From Caballeronia sordidicola (GTDB lineage Bacteria > Pseudomonadota > Gammaproteobacteria > Burkholderiales > Burkholderiaceae): a stretch of DNA of 64,000 nt. Location: assembly GCF_002220365.1 (NCBI RefSeq), contig NZ_MTHB01000246.1, positions 186,001 to 250,000 of the forward strand, given 5' to 3'. The notes under the pieces were generated by a model. That model was given only the letters and a program-made list of their open reading frames with translations, searched no databases and had not been told where the DNA came from. The stretch's first letter is position 1, and each line of letters begins with the position of its first letter. This document shows, piece after piece, positions 35,312 through 43,781 of this stretch. The position numbers were made by a program, and so were the translations under genes.

Positions 35312-35464
35312 TTGCCGCCGGCATGCAGGTCCCCGCCAATATCAACCTGGGGGCGGCGCTGCGGCTCCGTTCCCCCGAAGCTGTTACTCTTCCCCATTCT
35401 CGACCGCAGCCTGGTCGCACGTGACGGGGCCAAGCGCTTGCCGTCGCGCAACACAGGATTTTGA

Positions 35465-36508
35465 ATGTTCGGTTTTCTGCGCAGTTATTTTTCCAACGAC
35501 CTGGCGATTGATCTCGGCACCTCAAATACGCTGATCTACATGCGTGGCAAGGGTATCGTCCTCGACGAACCATCGGTCGTGTCGATTCGTCAGGAAGGCG
35601 GCCCGAATGGCAAAAAAACTATTCTGGCCGTGGGTAAGGAAGCCAAGCAAATGCTCGGCAAGGTGCCAGGCAATATTGAAGCTATCCGCCCGATGAAGGA
35701 CGGTGTGATCGCCGACTTCAGCATTACCGAGCAAATGATCAAACACTTCATTCGCATGGCCCACGAACCCCGCATGTTGGCGCCGTCGCCGCGGATCGTC
35801 GTCTGCGTGCCGTGCGGCTCCACTCAAGTGGAACGACGTGCGATCAAGGAAGCCGCGCATAGCGCCGGAGCGTCGCAGGTGTACCTGATCGAAGAACCCA
35901 TGGCGGCGGCAACCGGTGCCGGTCTGCCCGTGTCCGAGGCGACCGGCTCGATGGTGGTCGACATTGGCGGCGGCACCACCGAGGTAGGCGTCATTTCACT
36001 CGGCGGCATTGTGTACAAGGGTTCAGTGCGCGTCGGTGGGGATAAATTCGACGACGCGATCGTCAACTATATCCGTCGCAACTACGGCATGCTGATCGGT
36101 GAGCAGACTGCTGAAGCCATCAAGAAGGAAATAGGCTCCGCGTTCCCTGGCTCGGAAGTCAGGGAAATGGACGTGAGGGGCCGCAACATGTCCGAAGGCA
36201 TACCGCGTAGCTTCACGGTATCCAGCAACGAGATCCTCGAAGCGCTCTCCGATCCGCTGAACCAGATCATTTCGGCGGTCAAGATCGCGCTCGAAAACAC
36301 GCCGCCTGAGCTTGGCGCCGACATCGCCGAGCGCGGCATCATGCTCGCGGGCGGTGGTGCGCTACTTCGTGACCTCGACCGTCTGCTTGCCGAGGAGACC
36401 GGCCTGCCGGTGCTTGTAGCTGAAGCGCCCCTGACTTGCGTTGTGCGCGGTTCGGGCATGGCCCTCGAACGCATGGACAAATTCGGCAGCGTTTTTTCCT
36501 ACGATTGA
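35465..36508 (+). CDS. mreB: Rod-shape protein MreB, stand-alone copy
   Basis: Actin-like filament protein of 347 residues, the same length as E. coli MreB. It shows the N-terminal amphipathic MFGFLRSYF membrane anchor, the phosphate-1 loop in IDLGTSNTLIY (Ser where most MreBs have Ala), VVDIGGGTTEVGV as phosphate-2 and IMLAGGGALLRDLDRLL as the adenosine motif. All nucleotide contacts appear intact. No mreC, mreD, mrdA or rodA gene is nearby; the neighbours are a hypothetical gene and a proX. It is therefore probably a second copy beside the usual mreBCD locus. The ribosome site is weak (AGGAT). Confidence 0.93.
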   Translation: MFGFLRSYFSNDLAIDLGTSNTLIYMRGKGIVLDEPSVVSIRQEGGPNGKKTILAVGKEAKQMLGKVPGNIEAIRPMKDGVIADFSITEQMIKHFIRMAHEPRMLAPSPRIVVCVPCGSTQVERRAIKEAAHSAGASQVYLIEEPMAAATGAGLPVSEATGSMVVDIGGGTTEVGVISLGGIVYKGSVRVGGDKFDDAIVNYIRRNYGMLIGEQTAEAIKKEIGSAFPGSEVREMDVRGRNMSEGIPRSFTVSSNEILEALSDPLNQIISAVKIALENTPPELGADIAERGIMLAGGGALLRDLDRLLAEETGLPVLVAEAPLTCVVRGSGMALERMDKFGSVFSYD

Positions 36509-36615
36509 AGGCGGCGGCGCAGTCGCTCTTGCGGTTGCTGGTTGTGAATCTTCAGACGGTTCCGGGCAGGCAGAATGCGTGAAGGCCAGGTACCGTCTAT
36601 ACCGTTTATACCTTG

Positions 36616-37653
36616 TTATCGCGCCTTGCTCGCGGTCCCAACCCACTGTTCAAATTGCGGCTTATTGCTCGCAAGCCAATCATCGGCTAGCTTCGTAATC
36701 TGCGTGGAAGAACCACCATTCTTGCTGATCGCATATTCCCACTGCGACCACGTCGCGACAGAGAATTTGACCTGCTCGATCAGCGACTTGATTGCCGGAT
36801 TAGCAGCGATGAACGCCTTGTTCGCCACGGAATCGAAGTTCCATGACGACATCGCCATGCGGCACGGGTCAGCGCCGCCAGCACAGCCGTCCACTCCTTT
36901 CACAAGCGCCGTGCCCTTGTTCGGTACGTTGGGCGGCAGCGCATCCGCGGGCGTAGGCAGCCATACCACGTCCTTTCCCGGAACCAGCGCGTTGGTGGCC
37001 CACGACGGACTCCAGGCGTAGAACAACGCAGGTTTGCCTTCCTTCACGCGCGTAACCGCATCTACCATCAATGCCTCGTATTTGCCGCGCACCGCATGGA
37101 CGGTTTGCTTGAGCCCGAATTTATCGAGTTGGTAATCCACTACGTCACCGCAACTCCAACCCGGGTCGCAACTGATCAGTTCCGCCTTTCCGTCGCTGCC
37201 GAAGAGCCCCGCTATCTTGGGATCCTTCAGTTGCTCCAGACTGGTGATGTTGTACGCAAGCGCAGTCTTCCTGTCGATGACATAGCCGTTGATGCCGCCG
37301 CCCACAATCATGCCGCTGCCGACTATTGCCGCCTGCTTCTCAACGGCTCGAAAACCTGGCTCGCGCTGCGGGAAATTGACGTCGGTCGCCAGATCCTCGT
37401 CGCCCTGGGCCGCAGCCTGGAAGAACAGCGTGGTGTTCATCGTGCTCAGCTTCACGTCGTAGCCGAGCGCCTTCATCGCTTTCATCACGATCTGTGCCGC
37501 GACATAGTTCCCGCCGAGGCTGTCACCCTGCGCGTAGCGAATCGTCTTGCCGTCGCCGGGGAGCGCCTGCGTGGCTGCAACCACGCTCGCCGATGTCAGG
37601 CCGACAACTGCAACGGCAGCGAGTGCGCTTACTGCCCGGACAAATGCTCTCAT
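36616..37653 (-). CDS. proX: Quaternary-amine ABC transporter binding protein, ProX-like, copy 2
   Basis: Periplasmic binding protein of 345 residues from the ATG at 37653, which has GAGGAGC before it. The signal peptide ends near SASVVAA. It carries the same landmarks as the other two copies: LISCDPGWSCGDVVDYQL with the Cys pair, FYAWSPSWATNALVPGKDVVWLPTP and GCAGGADPCRMA. It is the last gene of the minus-strand run that includes ProV and ProW, 106 bp after ProW, and is the cognate binding protein of that transporter. It converges on mreB. Confidence 0.9.
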   Translation of the reverse strand: MRAFVRAVSALAAVAVVGLTSASVVAATQALPGDGKTIRYAQGDSLGGNYVAAQIVMKAMKALGYDVKLSTMNTTLFFQAAAQGDEDLATDVNFPQREPGFRAVEKQAAIVGSGMIVGGGINGYVIDRKTALAYNITSLEQLKDPKIAGLFGSDGKAELISCDPGWSCGDVVDYQLDKFGLKQTVHAVRGKYEALMVDAVTRVKEGKPALFYAWSPSWATNALVPGKDVVWLPTPADALPPNVPNKGTALVKGVDGCAGGADPCRMAMSSWNFDSVANKAFIAANPAIKSLIEQVKFSVATWSQWEYAISKNGGSSTQITKLADDWLASNKPQFEQWVGTASKAR

Positions 37654-37759
37654 CAATGCTCCTCTTTCGTGATCGTTCGATCGTCTGGTATTCATACCAG
37701 ACGCGCTTTGGGTACGCTTAGCTGGCTACGCTTGAGTCGACTCGTTCTTTCAACCGTCA

Positions 37760-38716
37760 TCAGAGCGCTTTTTCAGCATCGTGTGCCGGGTCTGCGGCCG
37801 TCGCCGTGCCCCTGGGAATTCGTCCGCCCCGGATGAACCTCGCCAGCACCGGCAGAAGCGCGCTCCGGGTTCCGCCTTTCGACTGAGCCAGCTTCTGGGT
37901 GATGCGATCGAGCATCATCGCGAGCAGCACGATGGCGATACCGCCTATGGCAGCCTGTCCGACATCGAGACGTCCCAGCCCCTGAAGCACCACAAGCCCC
38001 AAGCCTTCCGCGCCGATCATCGCGATCACGACCGACATCACCATGGCGGTCAGCACGGTCTGGTTGAGACCGCCGAGGATCGTCGGGATAGCCAGCGGCA
38101 ACTGAACCTCCCAAAGAAGCTGGCGCTTGTCTGCTCCGAAAGCGAGACCCGCTTCGACGATCTCATGGTCGACCATGCGAATTCCGAGGTGGGTGAAGCG
38201 GATGAGCGGCGGCATGGCCGTGATGACGACCGCAACCTCGCCCGGTACCGTACCGACGCCGAAGAGCATCACCACGGGCACGAGATACACAAACGTCGGC
38301 GTGGTCTGCATGATGTCCAGCACCGGACGGACGATCCGCCAGACGCGGTCGCTGCGCGCGCACCAGATGCCGATCGGGATGCCGATTACCGCGCAAAACA
38401 CGATGGCGGTTGCGATCAGCGAGAGCGTAGTGATGGCTTGATCCCAGACGCCAAGCATCGCGATAACAATGAGCCCCACTAAGGTGAACGCAGCGACCCC
38501 GAGGCTCGCCAACCGCCACGCGAGCAGGAACATCAACAACAGCATCACCGGAAACGGGATAGCGTGAAGCACGCTGTCATTGAAGTTCAACAGCCGTTCC
38601 ACGGGCCATTTGATGAGCAGAAAGAAGGGCCTCAAATTGAGCGCGATCCATTGCACACCGTGCTGGATCCAGTCGCCTACCGGCAGGCCTGCGAGATCAT
38701 CGGCTTTAAGCAACAT
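37760..38716 (-). CDS. proW: Quaternary-amine ABC transporter permease, ProW-like
   Basis: Membrane subunit of 318 residues; the ATG at 38716 overlaps the ProV stop by 11 bp. ProW marks are the cytoplasmic segment before TM1 (WIALNLRPFFLLIKWPVE), IPIGIWCARSDRVWRIVRPVLDIMQTTPTFVYLVP near residue 130, and the EAA loop EAGLAFGADKRQLLWEVQLPLAIPTILGG near 205. The long N-terminal tail of E. coli ProW is shortened here. It moves the ligand captured by ProX, using ATP hydrolysis by ProV. Confidence 0.92.
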   Translation of the reverse strand: MLLKADDLAGLPVGDWIQHGVQWIALNLRPFFLLIKWPVERLLNFNDSVLHAIPFPVMLLLMFLLAWRLASLGVAAFTLVGLIVIAMLGVWDQAITTLSLIATAIVFCAVIGIPIGIWCARSDRVWRIVRPVLDIMQTTPTFVYLVPVVMLFGVGTVPGEVAVVITAMPPLIRFTHLGIRMVDHEIVEAGLAFGADKRQLLWEVQLPLAIPTILGGLNQTVLTAMVMSVVIAMIGAEGLGLVVLQGLGRLDVGQAAIGGIAIVLLAMMLDRITQKLAQSKGGTRSALLPVLARFIRGGRIPRGTATAADPAHDAEKAL

Positions 38717-39890
38717 GGCGTACTCCCGCGGCGCTCGGAGCGCCAATGCCGGCAAGAATTTGACCGGCTTCCAGACGGCCGATCAACCGGCCCGTGTCGT
38801 CCGTGACGCCGATCGCGCCGCCGGCGCGATAACTGCCGGCGACATCGACGAGCTTGGTATGGGCCGGCACGCACGTAAAGCGAGTGTCCGGCCGGGGCAT
38901 CGCGCCGCCGCGCGCCAGTTCAATCTCGGACGCCGTCACGGTGCCCAGGATGCGTTCATCGGCATCGAGCATGAAACCCGGTCCCGGTACGCCGGAAGCG
39001 TCGCCCAGGACGATCCCGTCCGGGCCACGCAGGATGGTCACGAGCGAGGTCATGACCGAACCTGCATCGAACAGTCTTCCGCGGTCGACTTCCCGGGTGA
39101 AGGCGGCGACGTAATCGCTGCCGGGTTCAAGCACGATCGACTGCGGCGTGCCTTCGCGCACGAGCCGCCCCTCCGACATGATGGCGATGCGCGAGCCGAG
39201 CTTGAGCGCCTCCTGGAAATCGTGCGTGATGAACAGGATGGTTTTGCTCAACGTGCGCTGGAGGCGCAGCAACTCGTCCTGCATCTCGGTGCGGATGAGC
39301 GGGTCCAGCGCGCTGAACGCTTCGTCCATGATGAGGACGTCGGCATCGGTGGCGAGCGCACGCGCCAAGCCCACGCGTTGACGCATCCCGCCGCTCAGTT
39401 CATGCGGCATGTGATAAGCCCAGCGCGCGAGACCCACGACGCTCAGCACTTCCTCGGCGCGCTTGCGCCGCTGCGGGGCCGACATGCCGCGCAGTTTCAA
39501 CCCGAACTCGACGTTTTCGATCACACGCCGATTAGGCAGCAACGCGAAATGCTGAAAGACCATGGAGATGCGATTGCGCCGCACGTCGCGCAAACCGGCT
39601 TCGTCGAGCGTGCAGATGTCCTCGTCGTCCAGCAGGATCTTTCCGGCGCTCGGTTCGTTGAGACGATTGATGCAGCGTGCAAGCGTGGACTTGCCCGAAC
39701 CCGACAGTCCCATGATCATGTACATCGAACCCGACGGCACGCTCAAGGAAACGTCGTCGAGCCCGACGACCTGCCCCAGCGTCTCCTGAACCTCCGACTT
39801 GTTCTTCCCGGCGCTCAGCATTGCCAGCGCTTTCTCCGGCTTGTCCGTGAACACCTTGTACAAGTGCTCGATCTTCAAGCGCTCGGTCAT
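38706..39890 (-). CDS. proV: Quaternary-amine ABC transporter ATPase, ProV-like
   Basis: ATPase of 394 residues from the ATG at 39890, which overlaps the NIPSNAP gene by 4 bp and follows GAGGAG. The N-terminal IEHLYKVFTDKPEKALAML is ProV-typical, as are Walker A GLSGSGKST near residue 62, signature LSGGMRQRVGLARAL near 168, and Walker B VLIMDEAFSALDP. A C-terminal regulatory region (about 275-385) has CBS-like repeats (AGGAIGVTDDTGRLIGRLEAG). In ProU and OpuA such regions sense osmotic state; here the context is catabolic, so that role is not assumed. Confidence 0.92.
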   Translation of the reverse strand: MTERLKIEHLYKVFTDKPEKALAMLSAGKNKSEVQETLGQVVGLDDVSLSVPSGSMYMIMGLSGSGKSTLARCINRLNEPSAGKILLDDEDICTLDEAGLRDVRRNRISMVFQHFALLPNRRVIENVEFGLKLRGMSAPQRRKRAEEVLSVVGLARWAYHMPHELSGGMRQRVGLARALATDADVLIMDEAFSALDPLIRTEMQDELLRLQRTLSKTILFITHDFQEALKLGSRIAIMSEGRLVREGTPQSIVLEPGSDYVAAFTREVDRGRLFDAGSVMTSLVTILRGPDGIVLGDASGVPGPGFMLDADERILGTVTASEIELARGGAMPRPDTRFTCVPAHTKLVDVAGSYRAGGAIGVTDDTGRLIGRLEAGQILAGIGAPSAAGVRHVA

Positions 39891-40243
39891 AGCCTCTTCT
39901 CCTCTTGAAAGCCCGCGGGATGGGACAGATGCCGCAACGGTGAAAAGTCCGTCGGCACGAGAATCCTGTTTTCCGCCTGCTCGATGTTCTCTGACAGCTT
40001 GGGCAGGAACGCCTGCCATCTGGGATCGTCCGCCAGTTGCTGACGGCGGCGCGCCCGGTCCTGAAGGTCTGCATAAGCCCACAAATGCGTCACCTCGCTC
40101 AAGGGGCCGATATCAGTAGTGAAATACCCTATGAGACCGCCGAGGATGGGCTGCTGGATCGCCAGTCCCTCCTCCCGCCCAAGTTGAAGATAACGGCCCA
40201 TTCGGCCGTTCCTGATCCGGTAGATCCGCTCTTCGACAATCAT
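39887..40243 (-). CDS. NIPSNAP family protein
   Basis: Small protein of 118 residues with the NIPSNAP ferredoxin-like dimeric fold: MIVEERIYRIRNGRMGRYLQLG, then LIGYFTTDIGPLSEVTHLWAYADLQDRARRR and PRWQAFLPKL. Bacterial members are frequent in degradation operons, where they may act as small monooxygenases, isomerases or decarboxylases. It overlaps the hydrolase stop and the ProV start (both ATGA), so it is tightly coupled to both. GAGGAG precedes the ATG. Its reaction is unknown. Confidence 0.88.
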   Translation of the reverse strand: MIVEERIYRIRNGRMGRYLQLGREEGLAIQQPILGGLIGYFTTDIGPLSEVTHLWAYADLQDRARRRQQLADDPRWQAFLPKLSENIEQAENRILVPTDFSPLRHLSHPAGFQEEKRL

Positions 40244-41109
40244 CGGCCCGTCTCCTCGCGCATGCCCTCACGCTTCTCTTCATCATCGCCCGCCAGAAAG
40301 CGGCGCATCAGCGTTGCGACGAGATCCGGTGCCTCGATCAGGATCGAATGCCGCAAGCCCGGCAGGATCTCGAGTTGCGAGCCAGGGATGCACTGGTGCA
40401 TGAAGTGCGCCATGCGCGGATTGGAGCCTTGGTCCTCCTCTCCGGTCGCGATCAGAGTCGGTACGCTGATCTGATCGATAAAACCGCCGAAGTCCGTTTG
40501 CGCCAGCACGCGGTAAGCGGACGCATAGCAGTCGGGATCGTTCTCCGCATTGCGCTGACGCAAGCGCGCAACCAGCTCGGGATTGCGCTGCTGAAACCCT
40601 TCGGTGAGCCAGCGCGACAAGGACGCATCGTAGTGCGAGCCCCGGTCACCGGATTGCAGCGCAGCAAGCCGCGCTGCGACCCGTTCACGCTCCTCGGGCG
40701 TACGGCCCGCGACGCTCGCCAGTAACACGAGCTTCCTCAGTCGAGGCTCATGCGTGAGCGCCAGCCGCTGAGCAATCAAGCCGCCGAGCGAGAAGCCGGC
40801 GAGGTCGAATTGGTCAAAGCCTACATGGTCGGCAAGCGCCAGCACGTCACCCACGAAATCATCGATCTCATAGCGGCCTTTAATCAGCGATGAGCGTCCG
40901 TGACCCCGCAGATCCAGCGTCAGGATGCGGAAGGTGTCGCCCAGTTTTGCTGCGACGCCTTCCCACGCATCGAGACTCGAACCCACGCCGTGAATGCAGA
41001 CCAGCGGGCGCGAACCCTCACCCTGAAGCCGATAATTCAGCACTACGCCGCGGCCGGTGAACGTGCGCTCGCCGGCCGTTTGCGTCGTTGAAGTCCTGGC
41101 GGCGTCCAT
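40240..41109 (-). CDS. Alpha/beta hydrolase
   Basis: Hydrolase of 289 residues. The oxyanion loop is in LVCIHGVGSSLDAWEGV near residue 36, the nucleophile Ser in DLAGFSLGGLIAQRLAL near 107, the acid Asp probably in IATGEEDQGSNP near 232, and the catalytic His in LPGLRHSILIEAPD near 262. In trigonelline and vitamin B6 breakdown an alpha/beta hydrolase cleaves the enamide left after ring opening, releasing amine and formate or acetate. Its place between a luciferase-like monooxygenase and the transporter supports such a role. It starts 3 bp after the monooxygenase gene. Confidence 0.88.
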   Translation of the reverse strand: MDAARTSTTQTAGERTFTGRGVVLNYRLQGEGSRPLVCIHGVGSSLDAWEGVAAKLGDTFRILTLDLRGHGRSSLIKGRYEIDDFVGDVLALADHVGFDQFDLAGFSLGGLIAQRLALTHEPRLRKLVLLASVAGRTPEERERVAARLAALQSGDRGSHYDASLSRWLTEGFQQRNPELVARLRQRNAENDPDCYASAYRVLAQTDFGGFIDQISVPTLIATGEEDQGSNPRMAHFMHQCIPGSQLEILPGLRHSILIEAPDLVATLMRRFLAGDDEEKREGMREETGR

Positions 41110-41112
41110 GGT

Positions 41113-42213
41113 TCAGTACCCCGCGGCCGCGACGCTTGGCTCGCCCTGCGAATCCCCTGCATGGGAACCATCGCGGGCAGCAAAATGCGGCATCACTTCA
41201 TCGATAAAGAGGCGCAGCGTCTTGACCTGCAACTCGAACGGCAGATTGAACGAAAGGCCCAGGCAGTATTGATCGACGCCCTGATCTTCGTAAATCTGCA
41301 GCTTCCGGATCACTTCGTCCGGCGTGCCGAACATCAGGTTGTCGCGAATGTTGGCCGCGTCGTAGTTCGCACGATTTGCGACCGTCTCGTAAGGCACGGG
41401 CTCCGGGAAACCGTCCGTGACAGTGCCGATGTTCTGCATCAGGTTCTCGAAGGTGCGGCCATAATCCACGCTGTGGCGCACAGCGGTTTGCCAGTCATCG
41501 GCGCGATCGTATACGCATGTGCGTCGCTGCATCATGAAGCGCGGGCGCGCCCGCTCGGGATGGTCGGCCACCGCCTTGCGGAACTTCTCGCCCAGCACCG
41601 CGACTTCGGAGGGCGGCGAGGACAGCGGGGTCGACAAGATGTTCGCACCGATACCCACCGCCCAGTCGAAACTGCCGGGGTCGCGCGTGGCAACCCAAAC
41701 AGGCGGATGCGGCTGCTGCAACGGCTTGGGCACCGAGGTCGCGAGCGGAAACTTCCAGTAGTGTCCGTCATGGGCATAATCGCCTGCCCAAAGCTTCTGG
41801 ACAGCCGGTACGAGCTCCTTCATGTACCCCACGCCCTCCTGCTGAGGAATGCCGCCGGCCATGCGATCGAACTCGTACTGATACGCCCCGCGGGCAATCC
41901 CGAATTCGAGGCGTCCACCGGTCAGGTGGTCGCACATGGCGGCCTCGCCTGCGAGGCGGATCGGCGACCAGTACGGCGCGACCAGCGTCGCCGTTCCGAG
42001 CCTGATGCGCTGCGTGTGCTGGGACAACCACGTCAGGATAGTGAACGGATTAGGCGAAACGGTGCACTCAATGGTGTGATGCTCGGCGGTCCAGAGCGTC
42101 TCGAACCCGCCTTCATCGGCTATGCGAGCCAGCGCCAGCATATTGGACATGGCGGTCGACATTGAATCCGTCGGCGAAAACCGCTCCATGCTGATTGAGA
42201 TGGCAAATTTCAT
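41113..42213 (-). CDS. Luciferase-like (LLM) flavin-dependent monooxygenase
   Basis: TIM-barrel two-component monooxygenase of 366 residues, using reduced FMN and oxygen. Family marks are FETLWTAEHHTIECTVSPNPFTIL near residue 38, IRLGTATLVAPYWSPIRLAGEAA, GRLEFGIARGAYQYEF near 104, and PLQQPHPPVWVATRDPGSFDWAVG near 165. It needs a separate flavin reductase, which is encoded two genes upstream in the same run. Of known relatives, the set LLM oxygenase, reductase, aldehyde dehydrogenase and hydrolase best recalls the trigonelline ring-cleaving TgnB system. The specific substrate is inferred, not shown. Confidence 0.9.
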   Translation of the reverse strand: MKFAISISMERFSPTDSMSTAMSNMLALARIADEGGFETLWTAEHHTIECTVSPNPFTILTWLSQHTQRIRLGTATLVAPYWSPIRLAGEAAMCDHLTGGRLEFGIARGAYQYEFDRMAGGIPQQEGVGYMKELVPAVQKLWAGDYAHDGHYWKFPLATSVPKPLQQPHPPVWVATRDPGSFDWAVGIGANILSTPLSSPPSEVAVLGEKFRKAVADHPERARPRFMMQRRTCVYDRADDWQTAVRHSVDYGRTFENLMQNIGTVTDGFPEPVPYETVANRANYDAANIRDNLMFGTPDEVIRKLQIYEDQGVDQYCLGLSFNLPFELQVKTLRLFIDEVMPHFAARDGSHAGDSQGEPSVAAAGY

Positions 42214-42253
42214 GATGGGTCTCTATATTTGGTTTTTTGGCAAGGCGCACGGC

Positions 42254-43768
42254 TTAGCGCAAACGAATGACGAACGGGTCTTGCATGGCGCCCGAGTAGT
42301 CGATCACGACGTTCTTCAAGCGGGAGAACTCACGCATCACTTCGAAGCCGCCGCGACGGCCGTAACCGCTTCGCTTGGTACCGCCGTTCGCGGACATATA
42401 AGCCGCCGAGCGATAGGTGTTGACCCAGACCGTGCCCGCTTCTATATCGCGCGCAAAGCGCAGGGCGCGGTCGATGTTCTGGGTCCAGATGCCAGCGGCC
42501 AAGCCGTATTCGGTATCGTTGGCGAGCGCGATCAGTTCCTCTTCCGTGTTGAACGGAACCACGCCCACGACCGGCCCGAAAATCTCCTCTTGCATGAAGC
42601 GCATCTCGTTGCGAGCCTGCGTCATGACGGTTGGCTCGAAGTACCATCCACGCGACAAAGCCGAGTCTTTTGGCTGCCCCCCGCCTACCGCGATTTTCGC
42701 GCCTTCGCTTACACCGGACGCTACGTAACCCACTACTTTGTCGAGCTGGCTAGCGAGCGCGAGCGGCCCGATATCGGTGTCGTCGGCCATTGGATGTCCG
42801 ACCTTGACACGGCGCGTACGCTCGACCAACGCCTCAACAAAACGCTCATAGACGGGTGCTTCGACAAAGCAGCGTGAACCCGCCACGCAGGTCTGCCCAG
42901 CCGCCGCGAAGATGCCCGAAACGACGCCGTTCACAGCCCTGTCCACGTCGACATCCGAGAACACGACGTGGGGCGACTTGCCTCCCAGTTCCATCTGGCA
43001 GGGCACGAGATTTTCTGCTGCGTTGCCAGCGATCTTTCGACCGGTCACCGTGCTCCCGGTGAAGACGAATTTGGCGATGCCGGGATGACGCGTGAGCGCA
43101 TCGCCGGTTGTCACGCCGTCGCCGGTGACCACGTTGAACACGCCCGGCGGAAAGCCCGCCTCGATAGCCAGTTCAGCGAGCGCGAGCGTCGAAGCGCTCG
43201 CGTGTTCCGAGGGTTTCACGACTACCGTATTGCCTATCGCAAGACACGGCGCGAGCGTACCCGTGAGCATCATCAGGGGCGAATTCCACGGGATGATCAT
43301 CCCCACCACGCCGATCGGTTCACGCAAATTGAAGTTCAGCGTGTCGAGCTTGTTGACGGGAATCGTGTCGCCCTGAAGCTTGTCGGCCATCCCGGCGAAA
43401 TACAGATACGAATCAGGGATAGCCCGCATCTGGGCCCGCATTTCCTTGATGAGCTTGCCGTTGTCGCGGCATTCGATCAGCGCCAGTTCGTCCGCGTTAG
43501 CGAGAACCAGGTCGGCGAGACGGCGTACCAGTTTGCCGCGATCGGTTTGCGTGATCCGGCGCCACGCCGGGTTCTTTAGCGCCGCTTGCGCCGAACGCAC
43601 AGCGGCATCCACATCATCGGCATTCGCCTGGGCAAACTGATACCAGGGCGCAGCCGTCGTGGGGTCATAACTCGATACATACTGGCCGCTGCGTGGAGGC
43701 GTGAACTCTCCGTGGATGAATAGATCCTGTCTCGATCCTTGCAAACTTTCGACTGTCGTTTTCATCAT
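42254..43768 (-). CDS. NAD(P)-dependent aldehyde dehydrogenase (catabolic, LLM operon)
   Basis: Aldehyde dehydrogenase of 504 residues. VVGMIIPWNSPLMM is the cofactor loop, CQMELGGKSPHVVF holds the general-base Glu near residue 265, and IFAAAGQTCVAGSRCFVE the catalytic Cys near 300. It lies between the flavin reductase (13 bp) and the LLM monooxygenase (40 bp), so it most likely oxidises the aldehyde or lactol made by the oxygenase, as TgnC does. AAAGGAC precedes the ATG; the second Met, 3 bp on, is an equally possible start. Confidence 0.92.
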   Translation of the reverse strand: MMKTTVESLQGSRQDLFIHGEFTPPRSGQYVSSYDPTTAAPWYQFAQANADDVDAAVRSAQAALKNPAWRRITQTDRGKLVRRLADLVLANADELALIECRDNGKLIKEMRAQMRAIPDSYLYFAGMADKLQGDTIPVNKLDTLNFNLREPIGVVGMIIPWNSPLMMLTGTLAPCLAIGNTVVVKPSEHASASTLALAELAIEAGFPPGVFNVVTGDGVTTGDALTRHPGIAKFVFTGSTVTGRKIAGNAAENLVPCQMELGGKSPHVVFSDVDVDRAVNGVVSGIFAAAGQTCVAGSRCFVEAPVYERFVEALVERTRRVKVGHPMADDTDIGPLALASQLDKVVGYVASGVSEGAKIAVGGGQPKDSALSRGWYFEPTVMTQARNEMRFMQEEIFGPVVGVVPFNTEEELIALANDTEYGLAAGIWTQNIDRALRFARDIEAGTVWVNTYRSAAYMSANGGTKRSGYGRRGGFEVMREFSRLKNVVIDYSGAMQDPFVIRLR

Positions 43769-43781
43769 GTCCTTTCCAATT

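Noticed and set aside
38706..39890. Osmoprotection ProU system
   Set aside because: The transporter is embedded in a catabolic operon with 4-bp overlaps to enzyme genes, so osmotic uptake is the less likely primary role.
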